Source: Deinococcus rhizophilus
Lineage (GTDB): Bacteria; Deinococcota; Deinococci; Deinococcales; Deinococcaceae
Direction: 5' to 3'
NCBI RefSeq assembly: GCF_030271215.1
Contig: NZ_JASNGB010000044.1
Coordinates: 1-18,225 of the forward strand
DNA: 18,225 nt
A model generated the notes under the pieces. The model worked only from the letters and a program-made list of their open reading frames with translations, ran no database searches and was not told the origin of the DNA. Position 1 is the first letter of the stretch. Each line of letters opens with the position of its first letter. Below are positions 1 to 7,555 of the stretch, piece by piece. The position numbers and the translations under genes are program-made.

Positions 1-45
1 ACCCATGCCTTCCCAAACATCTTTTTATGTCAAATGCTCTAGGGC
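1..45. repeat. Left copy of 45-bp terminal inverted repeat
   Basis: The first 45 bases are the exact reverse complement of bases 18181-18225; identity stops at base 46. The repeat is about 44% GC, well below its surroundings. Its inner part, from about base 27, reads as the SNALGH segment of a tyrosine recombinase and runs without a break into that gene, so on this side the repeat looks native. It could be a true terminal repeat, the edge of a larger inverted duplication, or an assembly artefact. Confidence 0.85.
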
Positions 46-338
46 ATGCCGACGCCAGCTTTACTCTGAAGGTCTACACGCATCTGTACGACGACCAACG
101 GGCGGCAGGGGCTCTGTCCCTGGATGACCTCTTGGAGACGGGAAGCGAGGAAAATAGCCCTATCCCACGGCCTACATCAACAGCTGACCTGAGCCAGGGG
201 CTGGAAGCTCTGAAGCAACTCCATCAGGCCCTGGGCACCTTCCTTGAAACGGCACCGGAATGGGCGGCGACAGTCCTTGAGGAGATGACCCAAGCGCGTA
301 CCCCAAATGCAGATTCTGACCGCCTGCGAAAGTTATGA
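3..338 (+). pseudogene. Tyrosine recombinase/integrase, C-terminal fragment (5' end missing)
   Basis: The reading frame is open from base 3 and ends with a stop at 336-338; the first ATG is at 27. Residues just after that ATG contain the LGHADAS and KVYTHLY boxes, which in tyrosine recombinases carry the last catalytic His and the nucleophilic Tyr. The other catalytic boxes (first Arg, the HxxR pair) would lie upstream and are absent, so only the C-terminal end of a site-specific recombinase is present. About 80 further residues form a polar tail. The residues encoded before base 27 do not fit the family well, so the true gene may diverge at or inside the terminal repeat. On its own the fragment cannot be an active recombinase. 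Confidence 0.7.
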
Positions 339-473
339 ATGGAGGCCACTACGAAGCAGGCTTGTATAGCGCTGAAAGATCGATTTTGTGTCTCCGGTTC
401 TGCCACCCAGAGATGACGGAAGGTTGTATAAGCTTCCCTGGCACCTGTCTAGAAAACCAAGCTAAAGTGGACC

Positions 474-1448
474 ATGACCAACTTCGAGATCATGGTCGCC
501 AAACTTGATCTGGTGGGGACCGCCCAGCGTGTGGCCACCATGGACCTCAACGACCGCAAGCGGTTGGTGCTGCGGGCCGTTCAAGAGCATGATCTCGAAG
601 GCCTTTGGGAGCTGGTGCGCTCCTACCTGGTGCTTCACGGTCGCCGTGGGACCAAGATCAGTCCGGCCACCCTTCGCAAGTACAAAGCGTGTTTGCGAGC
701 TTATTGGACCTGGGCCGACGAACATGGCGTCTCACTGACCCGGCCTCACCCAGATGCGGGCCACGGCTTCCTGCGCCACCTCGAGGGTCAGGGGATGGTC
801 AAAGCGTCGGTTGGCGGCTATCTCGCGGCCTGTCGTGCCCTTTACGAAACCCTGCACTGGTCGGGCATCCGCGAAGACGATCCCTTCAAGCTCACCCGGC
901 CCACCCAGGATCCACGGTCTCCCCTACTCAAGGGCAAGCCGTACACCCTGGAGGAGGTTGAGCGGCTGCTGGCGGTCGCGGACGCTGAGGGCGCAGTGGT
1001 CATCACCCTGGGTGCGGACTGTGGCCTACGGAATGCGGAGATCGCGAGCCTGCGCCGGAGAGACGTTCACCTGCACCTCGACCCGCCTACAGTATTGGTC
1101 CAAGGGAAAGGGGCCAAAACGCGGGAGGTCGTCCTGTCGCGCCGAGCAGAGGCCGCCCTTCGGCGCTGGTTCGACCAGACAGCGCATCTCCCCCACCCGC
1201 TCGTCCTCGTTGCCAACTCTACGGACCGGGTTCAGGACATCGTGCGCCGGATGTGCGTCCGGGCTGGCGTTCCCTGGGAGAAACGCAAGGTGCATGGCCT
1301 GCGCCGCACCGCTGGGACGCGTGCCTATACCGAAAGCCGCGACCTGCTGGACACCCGGGATTTCCTGGGCCACAGCCAAGCTGCGACGACCGAGGTCTAC
1401 ATCCACTACGCCAGGGCACAGGACAAAGCGGTTAACCGCGACTGGTAG
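474..1448 (+). CDS. Tyrosine recombinase (XerC/D-like phage-type integrase)
   Basis: A complete 324-residue protein of normal length for a small integrase. An N-terminal SAM-like core-binding domain covers roughly residues 40-140 and the catalytic domain roughly 155-324. Visible active-site residues are R186 (in GLRNAEIASL), K212 (in the GKGAKTREV beta-hairpin), H274 and R277 (HGLR), H300 (LGH) and nucleophile Y309 (TTEVY). It should cut and rejoin DNA at a specific site, for example for element integration or multimer resolution. The ATG at 474 has only a weak purine-rich stretch upstream; an in-frame ATG at 492 is an alternative. It follows a decayed recombinase of the same superfamily and converges on the minus-strand gene. 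The 135-bp gap before it is AT-rich, with two TTGTATA copies (362, 424), but no clear promoter. Confidence 0.92.
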   Translation: MTNFEIMVAKLDLVGTAQRVATMDLNDRKRLVLRAVQEHDLEGLWELVRSYLVLHGRRGTKISPATLRKYKACLRAYWTWADEHGVSLTRPHPDAGHGFLRHLEGQGMVKASVGGYLAACRALYETLHWSGIREDDPFKLTRPTQDPRSPLLKGKPYTLEEVERLLAVADAEGAVVITLGADCGLRNAEIASLRRRDVHLHLDPPTVLVQGKGAKTREVVLSRRAEAALRRWFDQTAHLPHPLVLVANSTDRVQDIVRRMCVRAGVPWEKRKVHGLRRTAGTRAYTESRDLLDTRDFLGHSQAATTEVYIHYARAQDKAVNRDW

Positions 1449-1526
1449 GCCAGGAAGGAGCAGCCCAATACACCTGAGAATTTTCAACCGGCCTCTGGCC
1501 TCTTGCGGCACACGAAGCACAGACGC

Positions 1527-1577
1527 GCCGCGCTGGAGCGTGGCTCAGGGCAGACCCTGAGCCCGTTCCAGCGCGGC
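1527..1577. terminator. Long hairpin between convergent genes, terminator-like
   Basis: An outer 11-bp stem (1527-1537 with 1567-1577) and an inner 9-bp stem (GGCTCAGGG 1542-1550 with CCCTGAGCC 1555-1563) are separated by a 3-4 nt internal bulge and closed by a CAGA loop. The structure spans the stop codon and last ten or so codons of the minus-strand gene and faces the end of the integrase gene, so a bidirectional terminator is the likely role. No T-tract follows on either strand, so intrinsic termination is not certain. Confidence 0.55.
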
Positions 1578-3962
1578 CTTGACGGTAGCAGCACCCACGA
1601 CCCCGTCTTGCCGATAGCTGCGCCAGCCTGCGGGCAGCAGTGCGAGCCACCTCGCTTCCAGCGCCGGGTCGACGAGCTTGCGGGCCGTCTCCTCTTGCCC
1701 CAACCGCTCGGCCTGACGTGCGAGGGTAGCGAGGAAATGGCGTGCATTGCGCTGGTCGTCGGGCACCGCAGGTGCCGTGGGTACAGGGCGGCTGGCCGCC
1801 TCCTTCAATACGCGCTCCTGTTCGAGCAACTGGACCGCGTGCCGGACAATCGCCTCGTTCGGGTCAATGCCGCGCCGGTAACTCTCGAACACGGCGGCAA
1901 GGCCGTGCCGCCAGAAGGCAGCGAGGTCCCTATCCACGAGATCACGGGCAAGGGCCGCTCGGCCCTGCCGATCTGCCTCCTGCACGAGGGCCGCAACAAA
2001 GGCTGGCCAGGTCCGTTCGCGCGTGAACTCTCGAGCGGTGAGCTCTAGCAGTTGCAGCAGGCCGGGAGTCAGCCGGGTGCCGTCCCGCACGGCCGCCTCT
2101 AGGATCGGCCGCAGCTTTGGGCTGAGCCTGGACAGCATCTGCGGGTGGCGCCGAACAAGGGCCAGCAACTCCAGCGGAATCGGTCGCTGCTCGGGCGGCT
2201 TGGGGGTCGGCGGCATGGGCTTGGGCGGTGGAGTGGGACGCACAGTTCGCTGGGGCGTGCCAGCAGGGAGAGGTGCCGACAGCGGCTGGGCCAGGGCGTA
2301 CAGGACCTCTTCGAAGGTGGCGAGGGAGGCCGCGTGCTGGGGATCCAGCGGTGGTGCGAGCAGCCCCCGGACCGTCGGCGAGAGCTGAGTCTGCACCGTC
2401 GGCCACCGCTCCCGCAGCTCGGCGATCACCCGGGGCGGCAACACCAGAGTGCCCACGTCCCGGCGAGACCGGTGCTGCCGGAGGATTCTCACCACGGCAG
2501 TCACGTCCACGGCGTGGCCCCGCAGGAAATCGGCATAGGGCTCGCCCAGCGCGCCGAGCCACGACATCGCATGGCTCGTCTTCGCGACGGTCGTCTCGAT
2601 CCGGTGCTGAACGGCGAGGGCGCGAACCAGGTGTAAGAAGGTGTCCGAGCGGCGCAGCGCCGGCTCCGGCTGAGGGTTGAGCAGGGGCTGGGTGAGTTCC
2701 TGCAGCGTCCGGAGGATCTTGACGTCCAGAGGCCGGCCGCTCTTGAGCGCGGCGATCAGCGGACCGCGGTTGGCCCGCTCGAGGGCCGTCCGCAGCAGAT
2801 CTCCATCCAAGTGATGGTCCGCCGCCGACCAGATTCTCCGGGCATGGCCCGCCCATCGCCGCCCCCGCTCCTCGTTCGCCTCGCGCATAGCCCGGTCGAG
2901 TTCCCGGCGATCGTCGGCAGTCAGGGGGTCGTCCGCGAACCGCAAGGCGGTCCATACGCGGTCGGCGACGTCGGGGGACAGGAACCGCTGCACTTCCTCC
3001 CAGCGGTCGCGGACCTCCCGTGGCAGAGCGGTGGGCCGGTCCCTGGGCGTGGTCTTGGCCGAAGTGGCACGCTGCGGTTTCGCCGCCCTGGACTGCCGCT
3101 CCCGCCCCTCCGCGTGCCGCTCGGCGCTCTGCACGGCCTCCTCAACCATGCGCCGCAGGTATGGCGCGACCGGCAATTTGCCGTCCCCCAGAGCCCGGAG
3201 CACGAACGCGCGGGTGAAGGCCGGCAGGTCCCCCAACACCTCGTCCTGGCGGGCCTGTACGCGCCTGCGTAAGTCGGCGGGCAGAGGCAAGTCCGGCTCT
3301 GTGGGAGCCGGCGGCGGGGCTGGGGGCGAGCGCCGGTCGAGGTCCTGTCCCCGTTGCAGCAGGGTGGCGTAGAGCGGAGGGGGCAACGGTTGCCCGGCGG
3401 CACGCGACCGTTCCAGAGCCAGCTGCTGTGCCCGGGTGAGCTGTGCCTGGGTGCGGAGACGGGCATCAGTGAGGTAGGCCAGGGCCGCGCGGCGCAAGTA
3501 AGCGTCATAGTCCAGCTGCGAGTCCTCCAACCACGAGCGGTGCTGACGATAATAGGGCAAGTCACGCAACAGGCCCCGAAGGCTGTTGCCGTACCCCCGG
3601 GCCTTATGCACGTCCAGGACATGTTCGAAGATGCAGCTGCTGCCCACTGGGCCCTGCACAGACCCGTCGGCGCAACGCACGTAAAAGGCGTACTGGCGGC
3701 GCGACCCCACGCCGCAAACGACGCAGCCGAGTGCAGTCGTGGGCTGGCCGGCGTCGACGACGCTGAAGTTCCCGGGATCGAGCAGGAAATCGTGCCGCCT
3801 CCCACGAGTCCGGAAAAAGGCGGGGACATGCGAAGGCGGCAAGTCCGGCCGCAGTTCCGAGGCGACCTTTTCCAGCACCGCTCCGAACTCCGGATGGGCG
3901 GCGAGGTTATGGCGCTCGAGAGAACCGGGAGTGGTCATATGGTCCAGTCCATTGTCAGCCAT
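1545..3962 (-). CDS. Large hypothetical protein, Cys-rich N-terminus and repeated helical units
   Basis: An 805-residue protein whose family I do not recognise. Four cysteines near the N-terminus (C80-x2-C83, C97, C110) could form a zinc-binding ribbon. Two proline-rich linkers (about 192-228 and 566-596) separate mostly helical, Arg-rich regions. A motif of the form LPxxV...LSPxV...L recurs at about 313-341, 508-540 and 594-626. Two similar units of about 62 residues lie near the C-terminus (about 653-713 and 741-800). There is no signal peptide or membrane segment, so it is probably cytoplasmic. The start chosen is ATG at 3962; ATG at 3938 (residue 9) is an alternative, and neither has a clear Shine-Dalgarno sequence. 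It converges on the integrase gene and diverges from the operon at 4283. High third-position GC over 2.4 kb supports real coding. Function unknown; a zinc ribbon plus repeats would fit a nucleic-acid-binding or scaffold role, which is only inference. Confidence 0.8.
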   Translation of the reverse strand: MADNGLDHMTTPGSLERHNLAAHPEFGAVLEKVASELRPDLPPSHVPAFFRTRGRRHDFLLDPGNFSVVDAGQPTTALGCVVCGVGSRRQYAFYVRCADGSVQGPVGSSCIFEHVLDVHKARGYGNSLRGLLRDLPYYRQHRSWLEDSQLDYDAYLRRAALAYLTDARLRTQAQLTRAQQLALERSRAAGQPLPPPLYATLLQRGQDLDRRSPPAPPPAPTEPDLPLPADLRRRVQARQDEVLGDLPAFTRAFVLRALGDGKLPVAPYLRRMVEEAVQSAERHAEGRERQSRAAKPQRATSAKTTPRDRPTALPREVRDRWEEVQRFLSPDVADRVWTALRFADDPLTADDRRELDRAMREANEERGRRWAGHARRIWSAADHHLDGDLLRTALERANRGPLIAALKSGRPLDVKILRTLQELTQPLLNPQPEPALRRSDTFLHLVRALAVQHRIETTVAKTSHAMSWLGALGEPYADFLRGHAVDVTAVVRILRQHRSRRDVGTLVLPPRVIAELRERWPTVQTQLSPTVRGLLAPPLDPQHAASLATFEEVLYALAQPLSAPLPAGTPQRTVRPTPPPKPMPPTPKPPEQRPIPLELLALVRRHPQMLSRLSPKLRPILEAAVRDGTRLTPGLLQLLELTAREFTRERTWPAFVAALVQEADRQGRAALARDLVDRDLAAFWRHGLAAVFESYRRGIDPNEAIVRHAVQLLEQERVLKEAASRPVPTAPAVPDDQRNARHFLATLARQAERLGQEETARKLVDPALEARWLALLPAGWRSYRQDGVVGAATVKAALERAQGLP

Positions 3963-4282
3963 TCATGCTGTGTGGAGGCCGCATATTCGTGTGCCGTGTC
4001 CTGCCTGTTCTCGAAAGCTCTGGTGGCCTAATCCCCCAGCCATTCGCAGTGGACGTGTCTCCAGTGGCGCAGTCGCCCTTCTCCGCGCGGGTCAGCAGGA
4101 CCCCAAACTCTTCGTGACGTGCGCCGGTCCCGTGCCGGGCCGCGAGATACCGTCGACCTCGGTGAACGCGCCCAGGAACCATGCCATGGCGTCCGTGTCC
4201 ATACCTCCACTGTAGTCCAGGCTTTCGGTTTTCCGTCCGACGGAAAAAGGCGGGCGAAGTACCTTACCGGTGGAGGTTACCG
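3963..4282. other. Divergent intergenic region (320 bp)
   Basis: This stretch separates the minus-strand 805-residue gene from the plus-strand operon and should hold promoters for both. I see no convincing gene. The only clear structure is the perfect palindrome at 4229-4247. A good Shine-Dalgarno sequence (GGAGG, 4272-4276) lies at the right edge, before the ATG at 4283. No reliable -35/-10 pair could be chosen by eye. Confidence 0.6.
4229..4247. promoter_or_regulatory. Perfect 9+1+9 palindrome upstream of operon (candidate operator)
   Basis: The sequence is TTTTCCGTC, C, GACGGAAAA: two perfectly complementary 9-base arms around one central base, 35 bp before the ATG at 4283. Position and symmetry suggest a binding site for a dimeric regulator of the defence-like operon. 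The arms could instead form a small hairpin in the leader RNA. No regulator gene is adjacent, so the binding protein is unknown. Confidence 0.45.
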
Positions 4283-5050
4283 ATGCCACTGCAACAGAAA
4301 TTCCAACCACAGCTGACGATGACCCTGGAAAGCCCACAGGTGGTACGACTGGACTTGGCGCCGGCTACGACCCCGCTCCGGCCGGGGCAACTGAACCTGG
4401 CGGTCGTCACGGCGCAAGACGAACTCGCGCCGCTGCGGGACGCCGCCGTCCACGTGCCGCACCCGGTCGCCCTGATCTCGACTTCAGGTCAGCTGCACCG
4501 TGACCTGACCGGGCGCACGGAGGACCACGCCCGCCGCCCGGTCGACCTGCTGCGTGCGGTGTCGCTGGCCGGCACCCTGCTGGCGGACGCAGTGCGGCGT
4601 GGCCCCACGAGGATGCTGCTGATGTGGGACCATGTCCCTCCGTCCCGGCTCGAGCTCGAACTGCTCGTGTCCTCGCTGGCCCGGCAGAACATTGCTCTCG
4701 ACGTGATCACCACGGCCGCCGCCGAGCCCGCCTGGGCCGCCCTGACGTCCCGCGCCTTTGGCCGGGTGTCGGTTGGGCGGGCACACCCGGTGGAGAGCTT
4801 CGGCACTTACCTCGAGGAGCGCCGCGGCGTCGTCCTGGAGGGTGCGGAGGTCACGGCCTACGGTCTGGTGGGCATCGGTCCGCAGTGGTACGCGGGCCGG
4901 ACCACCCTCCCGCCTCTACGGGAGGGCGAAGTCCATCGCCTGCATCTGCGGCGGAGTCCGCGGGCTCCCGAGCCTCCCCGCATCGAGGTGCGTTTCCTCG
5001 GCCTGGGCTATTCGGTGATGGTGCCGGTTCGCGGCATCCGTGCGGCCTGA
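4283..5050 (+). CDS. Hypothetical protein, possible degenerate VWA-like domain; first gene of McrBC-like operon
   Basis: The start at ATG 4283 is set by the GGAGG at 4272-4276; the frame stays open upstream, but no other start has a ribosome site. The product is 255 residues with no signal peptide or membrane segment. Residues about 60-165 alternate strands and helices (PVALISTSG, DLLRAVSLAGTLL, TRMLLMWD, ALDVITT, FGRVSVG), recalling a von Willebrand A fold. The usual metal-site DxSxS is replaced by ISTSG at about 65-69, so metal binding would be altered or lost. Residues about 180-255 look beta-rich. The next gene follows within about 10 bp or overlaps, and the row continues to a nuclease and an AAA+ ATPase. 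VWA proteins often partner MoxR-type AAA+ ATPases, which makes an accessory role plausible. The fold assignment is tentative; coding status is secure. Confidence 0.75.
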   Translation: MPLQQKFQPQLTMTLESPQVVRLDLAPATTPLRPGQLNLAVVTAQDELAPLRDAAVHVPHPVALISTSGQLHRDLTGRTEDHARRPVDLLRAVSLAGTLLADAVRRGPTRMLLMWDHVPPSRLELELLVSSLARQNIALDVITTAAAEPAWAALTSRAFGRVSVGRAHPVESFGTYLEERRGVVLEGAEVTAYGLVGIGPQWYAGRTTLPPLREGEVHRLHLRRSPRAPEPPRIEVRFLGLGYSVMVPVRGIRAA

Positions 5051-5060
5051 GGGCACGGCA

Positions 5061-6005
5061 GTGGCCCAGACGTTCTGGCAAAGCTATCAGGCCTTCCTGG
5101 CCCAGGCTCGCCTGTGGGCAGGAGAGAGCGGTGAGCGGGCGGTGGTAGACGCGGTGCGCCGGCGAGCGAGGCGCGACCCGGAGGCCTTCCATGCCTGGGT
5201 GGACGAGAACGGGTGGGGCCGGGCCTACGTGGAGCGCCACCTGCTGTATGTGGTCGACCATCCTGAGGAGGTGCGTGAACTGCTGCGCCGGGGCTACCCG
5301 GCGCGCCGCATCCCCCTGCGCTCGCTGGACCGGGCCGCCCTGGTCGCCGCGCTGACCGAAACCGACTGGCGCGGCGCCGTGGATCGGCTTTTCGGGCAGT
5401 CGCGCCGCCCCCGCTGGGCGAACCAGAGGGTGTGGCTCTTCGACAGCAGTCCCCTACTGCGCCGGCGAGAGGGGCTGGCTCCTTCGGTCGCCGAGGCGCT
5501 GATCGAGGTCGTCTGTCCCCCGGGCGGGTTCGTGGTCGACCCCCTGGCCGGCAGCGGTGAGATCGTCCGTGCGGCGCGCGCCACCGGGCGCCACGCCTGG
5601 GGCGGTGACCTGCGGCCCTCCAGCACCGACGTTGTGCGAACGGATGTGGTGGACCTTCTGCAGCATGTCCCGGAAGGGTCCGCCGATGCCCTGGTCCTGC
5701 ACCCCCCGACCTTCGAGAGCTGGGCCAAGACGACAGAGGCGCTTGTGAGCGCGCCGCTTTCCGAGCATTACGCGGCCTATCTCGACGCTATCGTAGGGTT
5801 CCTGCAGGCGTCTCGGAAAGTGCTGAAGCCGGAAGGCGTGGTGGTGCTGATCGCCCGCCCGCCGCGGGACAGCCACGTGTTCCTGGCACCGTTCGAGCTG
5901 GCGCTGGGCGAGCGCGGCCTGACGCCGGTCGGCTACCGGCTTGCCGTGAGCCGGGACGGGACCGAGGACTGGCACTTTTTCATCGCACGCCCCACAAAGG
6001 AGTGA
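5061..6005 (+). CDS. SAM-dependent methyltransferase-like protein (Rossmann fold, altered motif IV)
   Basis: With GTG 5061, preceded by GAGGG at 5049-5053, the product is 314 residues; an upstream GTG at 5040 would overlap the previous gene. The C-terminal half has a SAM-binding motif I, VVDPLAGSG (about 158-166), then an acidic strand end GGDL (D183) and a motif IV position reading VLHPPTF (about 212-218). Amino-methyltransferases of DNA normally have (D/N/S)PP(Y/F/W) there, so the first residue is His and the aromatic one is replaced by Thr, with Phe next. A final Rossmann part (LKPEGVVVLIARP) follows. Residues 1-125 are an Arg-rich helical region without a recognised domain. The order motif I then motif IV resembles gamma-type DNA or RNA methyltransferases. 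Next to a McrBC-like nuclease it could modify or sense DNA, but activity is doubtful given motif IV. It sits between the VWA-like gene and the small broken gene. Confidence 0.75.
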   Translation: MAQTFWQSYQAFLAQARLWAGESGERAVVDAVRRRARRDPEAFHAWVDENGWGRAYVERHLLYVVDHPEEVRELLRRGYPARRIPLRSLDRAALVAALTETDWRGAVDRLFGQSRRPRWANQRVWLFDSSPLLRRREGLAPSVAEALIEVVCPPGGFVVDPLAGSGEIVRAARATGRHAWGGDLRPSSTDVVRTDVVDLLQHVPEGSADALVLHPPTFESWAKTTEALVSAPLSEHYAAYLDAIVGFLQASRKVLKPEGVVVLIARPPRDSHVFLAPFELALGERGLTPVGYRLAVSRDGTEDWHFFIARPTKE

Positions 6006-6011
6006 GACGCC

Positions 6012-6552
6012 ATGACGTCACGCAAGCTCGTCTACGGAGTCCTGAACGGAACGACTACGCGGCCTCCGGACCCGCGCTCCTGCGCGCGATCGCCGCGAAC
6101 GTCCTGATGTTCGGCGAGCCGTTCACGATAGGGCAGCTCAAAGACTGGTTCGGCGCACAAATGGCCGAGAATCTCGTGCCGAGACGGAGGAAGACGAAGC
6201 CCCGTCCGAAGGCTACGTTCCGCGCCCGATGACCGACGAGGTCGTCCTCACGTACGACAACATCGTCGAGGATCAGGTGGAGGACTCCAGTTGGCTCGAG
6301 CACCCCATGCAGGAGGAGTTGCCGGGCAGTGTGCGCGCCCTCGGCACGCTGCCGTCCTACCGCGGCGGGCTCGGCCTGCGCGAGGAGCAGCTGCCTGAAG
6401 TCGAGCGGCTCCTGCGGGAGGAGGGCTTTGACATTGTCCGGGACGACGCCATGATCGCCCTCATCGAGGATCACGAGATCGGTCTCGACGGTCTCCTTGA
6501 GGCCACAACCGCTCTGATGGCCCTCCTGGGGAGCTGGGAAGCCCAGGCCTGA
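6012..6552 (+). pseudogene. Small hypothetical gene, apparently broken by two single-base losses
   Basis: ATG 6012 has a strong ribosome site (AAAGGAG, 5996-6002) only six bases after the methyltransferase-like stop, but its frame closes at 6105-6107. Third-position GC is high in that frame to about 6047, then in the -1 frame from about 6050, and then in a further -1 frame that reads an acidic segment (ETEEDEAPSEGY) into the protein starting at ATG 6229. Restoring one G near 6049 and one near 6181 gives a single protein of about 180 residues that ends at 6552. The product has no motif I recognise; its C-terminus is acidic and helical. The alternative is two real small genes, GTG 6002-6232 and ATG 6229-6552, joined by an ATGA overlap. 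The first shift is well supported by codon composition, the second less so. Sequencing error could also explain both. Confidence 0.55.
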
Positions 6553-6566
6553 GCGTTCGGCACGGG

Positions 6567-6597
6567 CGAGCCAGCACAGCGGTTCTGTGCTGGCTCG
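6567..6597 (+). terminator. Perfect 13-bp stem hairpin inside the operon
   Basis: CGAGCCAGCACAG (6567-6579) pairs exactly with CTGTGCTGGCTCG (6585-6597) around a CGGTT loop, and the stem can be extended by G-C and G-U pairs. It lies 15 bp after the stop of the small gene and about 66 bp before the likely start of the nuclease gene. There is no T-run after it, so it may terminate weakly, attenuate, or stabilise the upstream mRNA end. Confidence 0.6.
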
Positions 6598-6662
6598 TCC
6601 GTCTCCTGCACCCGCCGCAGATCCGGCTGCGAACCGCTGGTCCATCCGTTAGGCTCACCGAG

Positions 6663-7555
6663 TTGCCGCTCTCCTCTCCACGACCCACCTATCCCACCTT
6701 CACGGCGGAACACACCTGCGTTACCCTCCCAGCGCCCCGTCCGGGAGGTCTGCTGCTGGTCGGTGGCCACCTTGTTCCTCGGGCTGGCAACGTCCAGACC
6801 ATGCCGTTTATCGAGGTCTGGAGCGCCACAGAGGTGAGCGTCAACGTCCACGACTGGGTCGGACGGCTGCACTTCACGAGCACGGACGGAGTGATCGACG
6901 AGACAGTCCACGTTTTCCCCTCCAAGCTCGCGCCAGAACCGGACGCGGCCTTCGCCGCCCTGCGCCGGATGGTGGACCGCTTGCCCGACCTCACCGCCCA
7001 GCTGGGCTATCCGACACACCTTGTTCCGGTGACCGAGGGGCTTCAGAGCCAGCCCCTCCAGCTCGCGGACGTGGAGGAGGCAGCGCTTGGGGCGTGGCGG
7101 CTGACCCGGGCCTGGCACCGCGCGCCGCGCTGGACCCAGGGCGCGGAGCGGCGCGTCGTGCGGGGCGGAGGTGTGCCAGACCGAGTGGACTGGCCCCTCA
7201 CCCTGGACCACTGGAGCCGGGGGGGCTTTCCGGACCACGTGGCCCGCGACCTGCCGCACCTCACCCGGCCGGAGGGCCTGCGCTCCCTCAGGGAACTGTG
7301 GGCCGCCGTGGCGGCGAGTGCTGGGGGGCTCCAGGGCGGCGAGGATCTGGCGACGCGGGCGCGGGCCGCCCTGGGAGGACTTCCGGAGCCGGACCGGACC
7401 GGCCCGGCCAAGCAAGGGCCCACCTCGCGGGCCGCGCGGGCGCTGCTCAACCGGCTCGGCCGCCTACGCCGCCAGGCCACCGATCTGCCCCTGGGTCACG
7501 TCCGCATGCCGGACCTGTACGAAGTGTGGGCCCAGGTCAGTGTGCTGCAGGTCCT
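6663..7555 (+). pseudogene. McrC-like DUF2357 nuclease gene, 5' part (split by Tn3 transposon)
   Basis: This encodes about the first 297 residues of a nuclease interrupted by the transposon at 7556. The segment ETVHVFPSKLAP followed by an acidic helix (FAALRRMVDRLPDL) resembles the DUF2357 domain found in McrC-type proteins; a helical, Arg-rich middle region follows. The PD-(D/E)XK active site is encoded beyond the insertion at 16490-16933. Rejoining 7555 to 16495 keeps frame and gives about 443 residues. The start is uncertain: TTG 6663 is used here, without a clear ribosome site, and the first in-frame ATG is at 6801. As it stands, translation runs 12 codons into the transposon end and stops at 7590-7592, leaving a protein without catalytic residues. 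Its presumed partner is the McrB-like ATPase. Confidence 0.75.
7551..7555. repeat. Target-site duplication GTCCT, left copy
   Basis: GTCCT directly precedes the left terminal repeat and is repeated exactly at 16490-16494 after the right one. Five bases is the usual duplication length for Tn3-family insertion. It falls inside the nuclease coding sequence. Confidence 0.93.

Noticed and set aside
25..32. TTATGTCA in the terminal repeat resembles half of the Deinococcus radiation/desiccation response motif
   Set aside because: Only one half-site is present; the opposite arm does not follow, and no gene start is suitably placed.
362..430. Two TTGTATA copies before the integrase as a possible promoter pair or attachment core
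   Set aside because: The spacing is 62 bp, no matching -35/-10 arrangement exists, and seven bases are too short to call an attachment site.
1942..2955. Open frame on the minus strand (337 codons)
   Set aside because: It overlaps the 805-codon gene on the same strand in another frame, and its Ala/Arg/Gly/Pro-rich product is typical of an off-frame reading.
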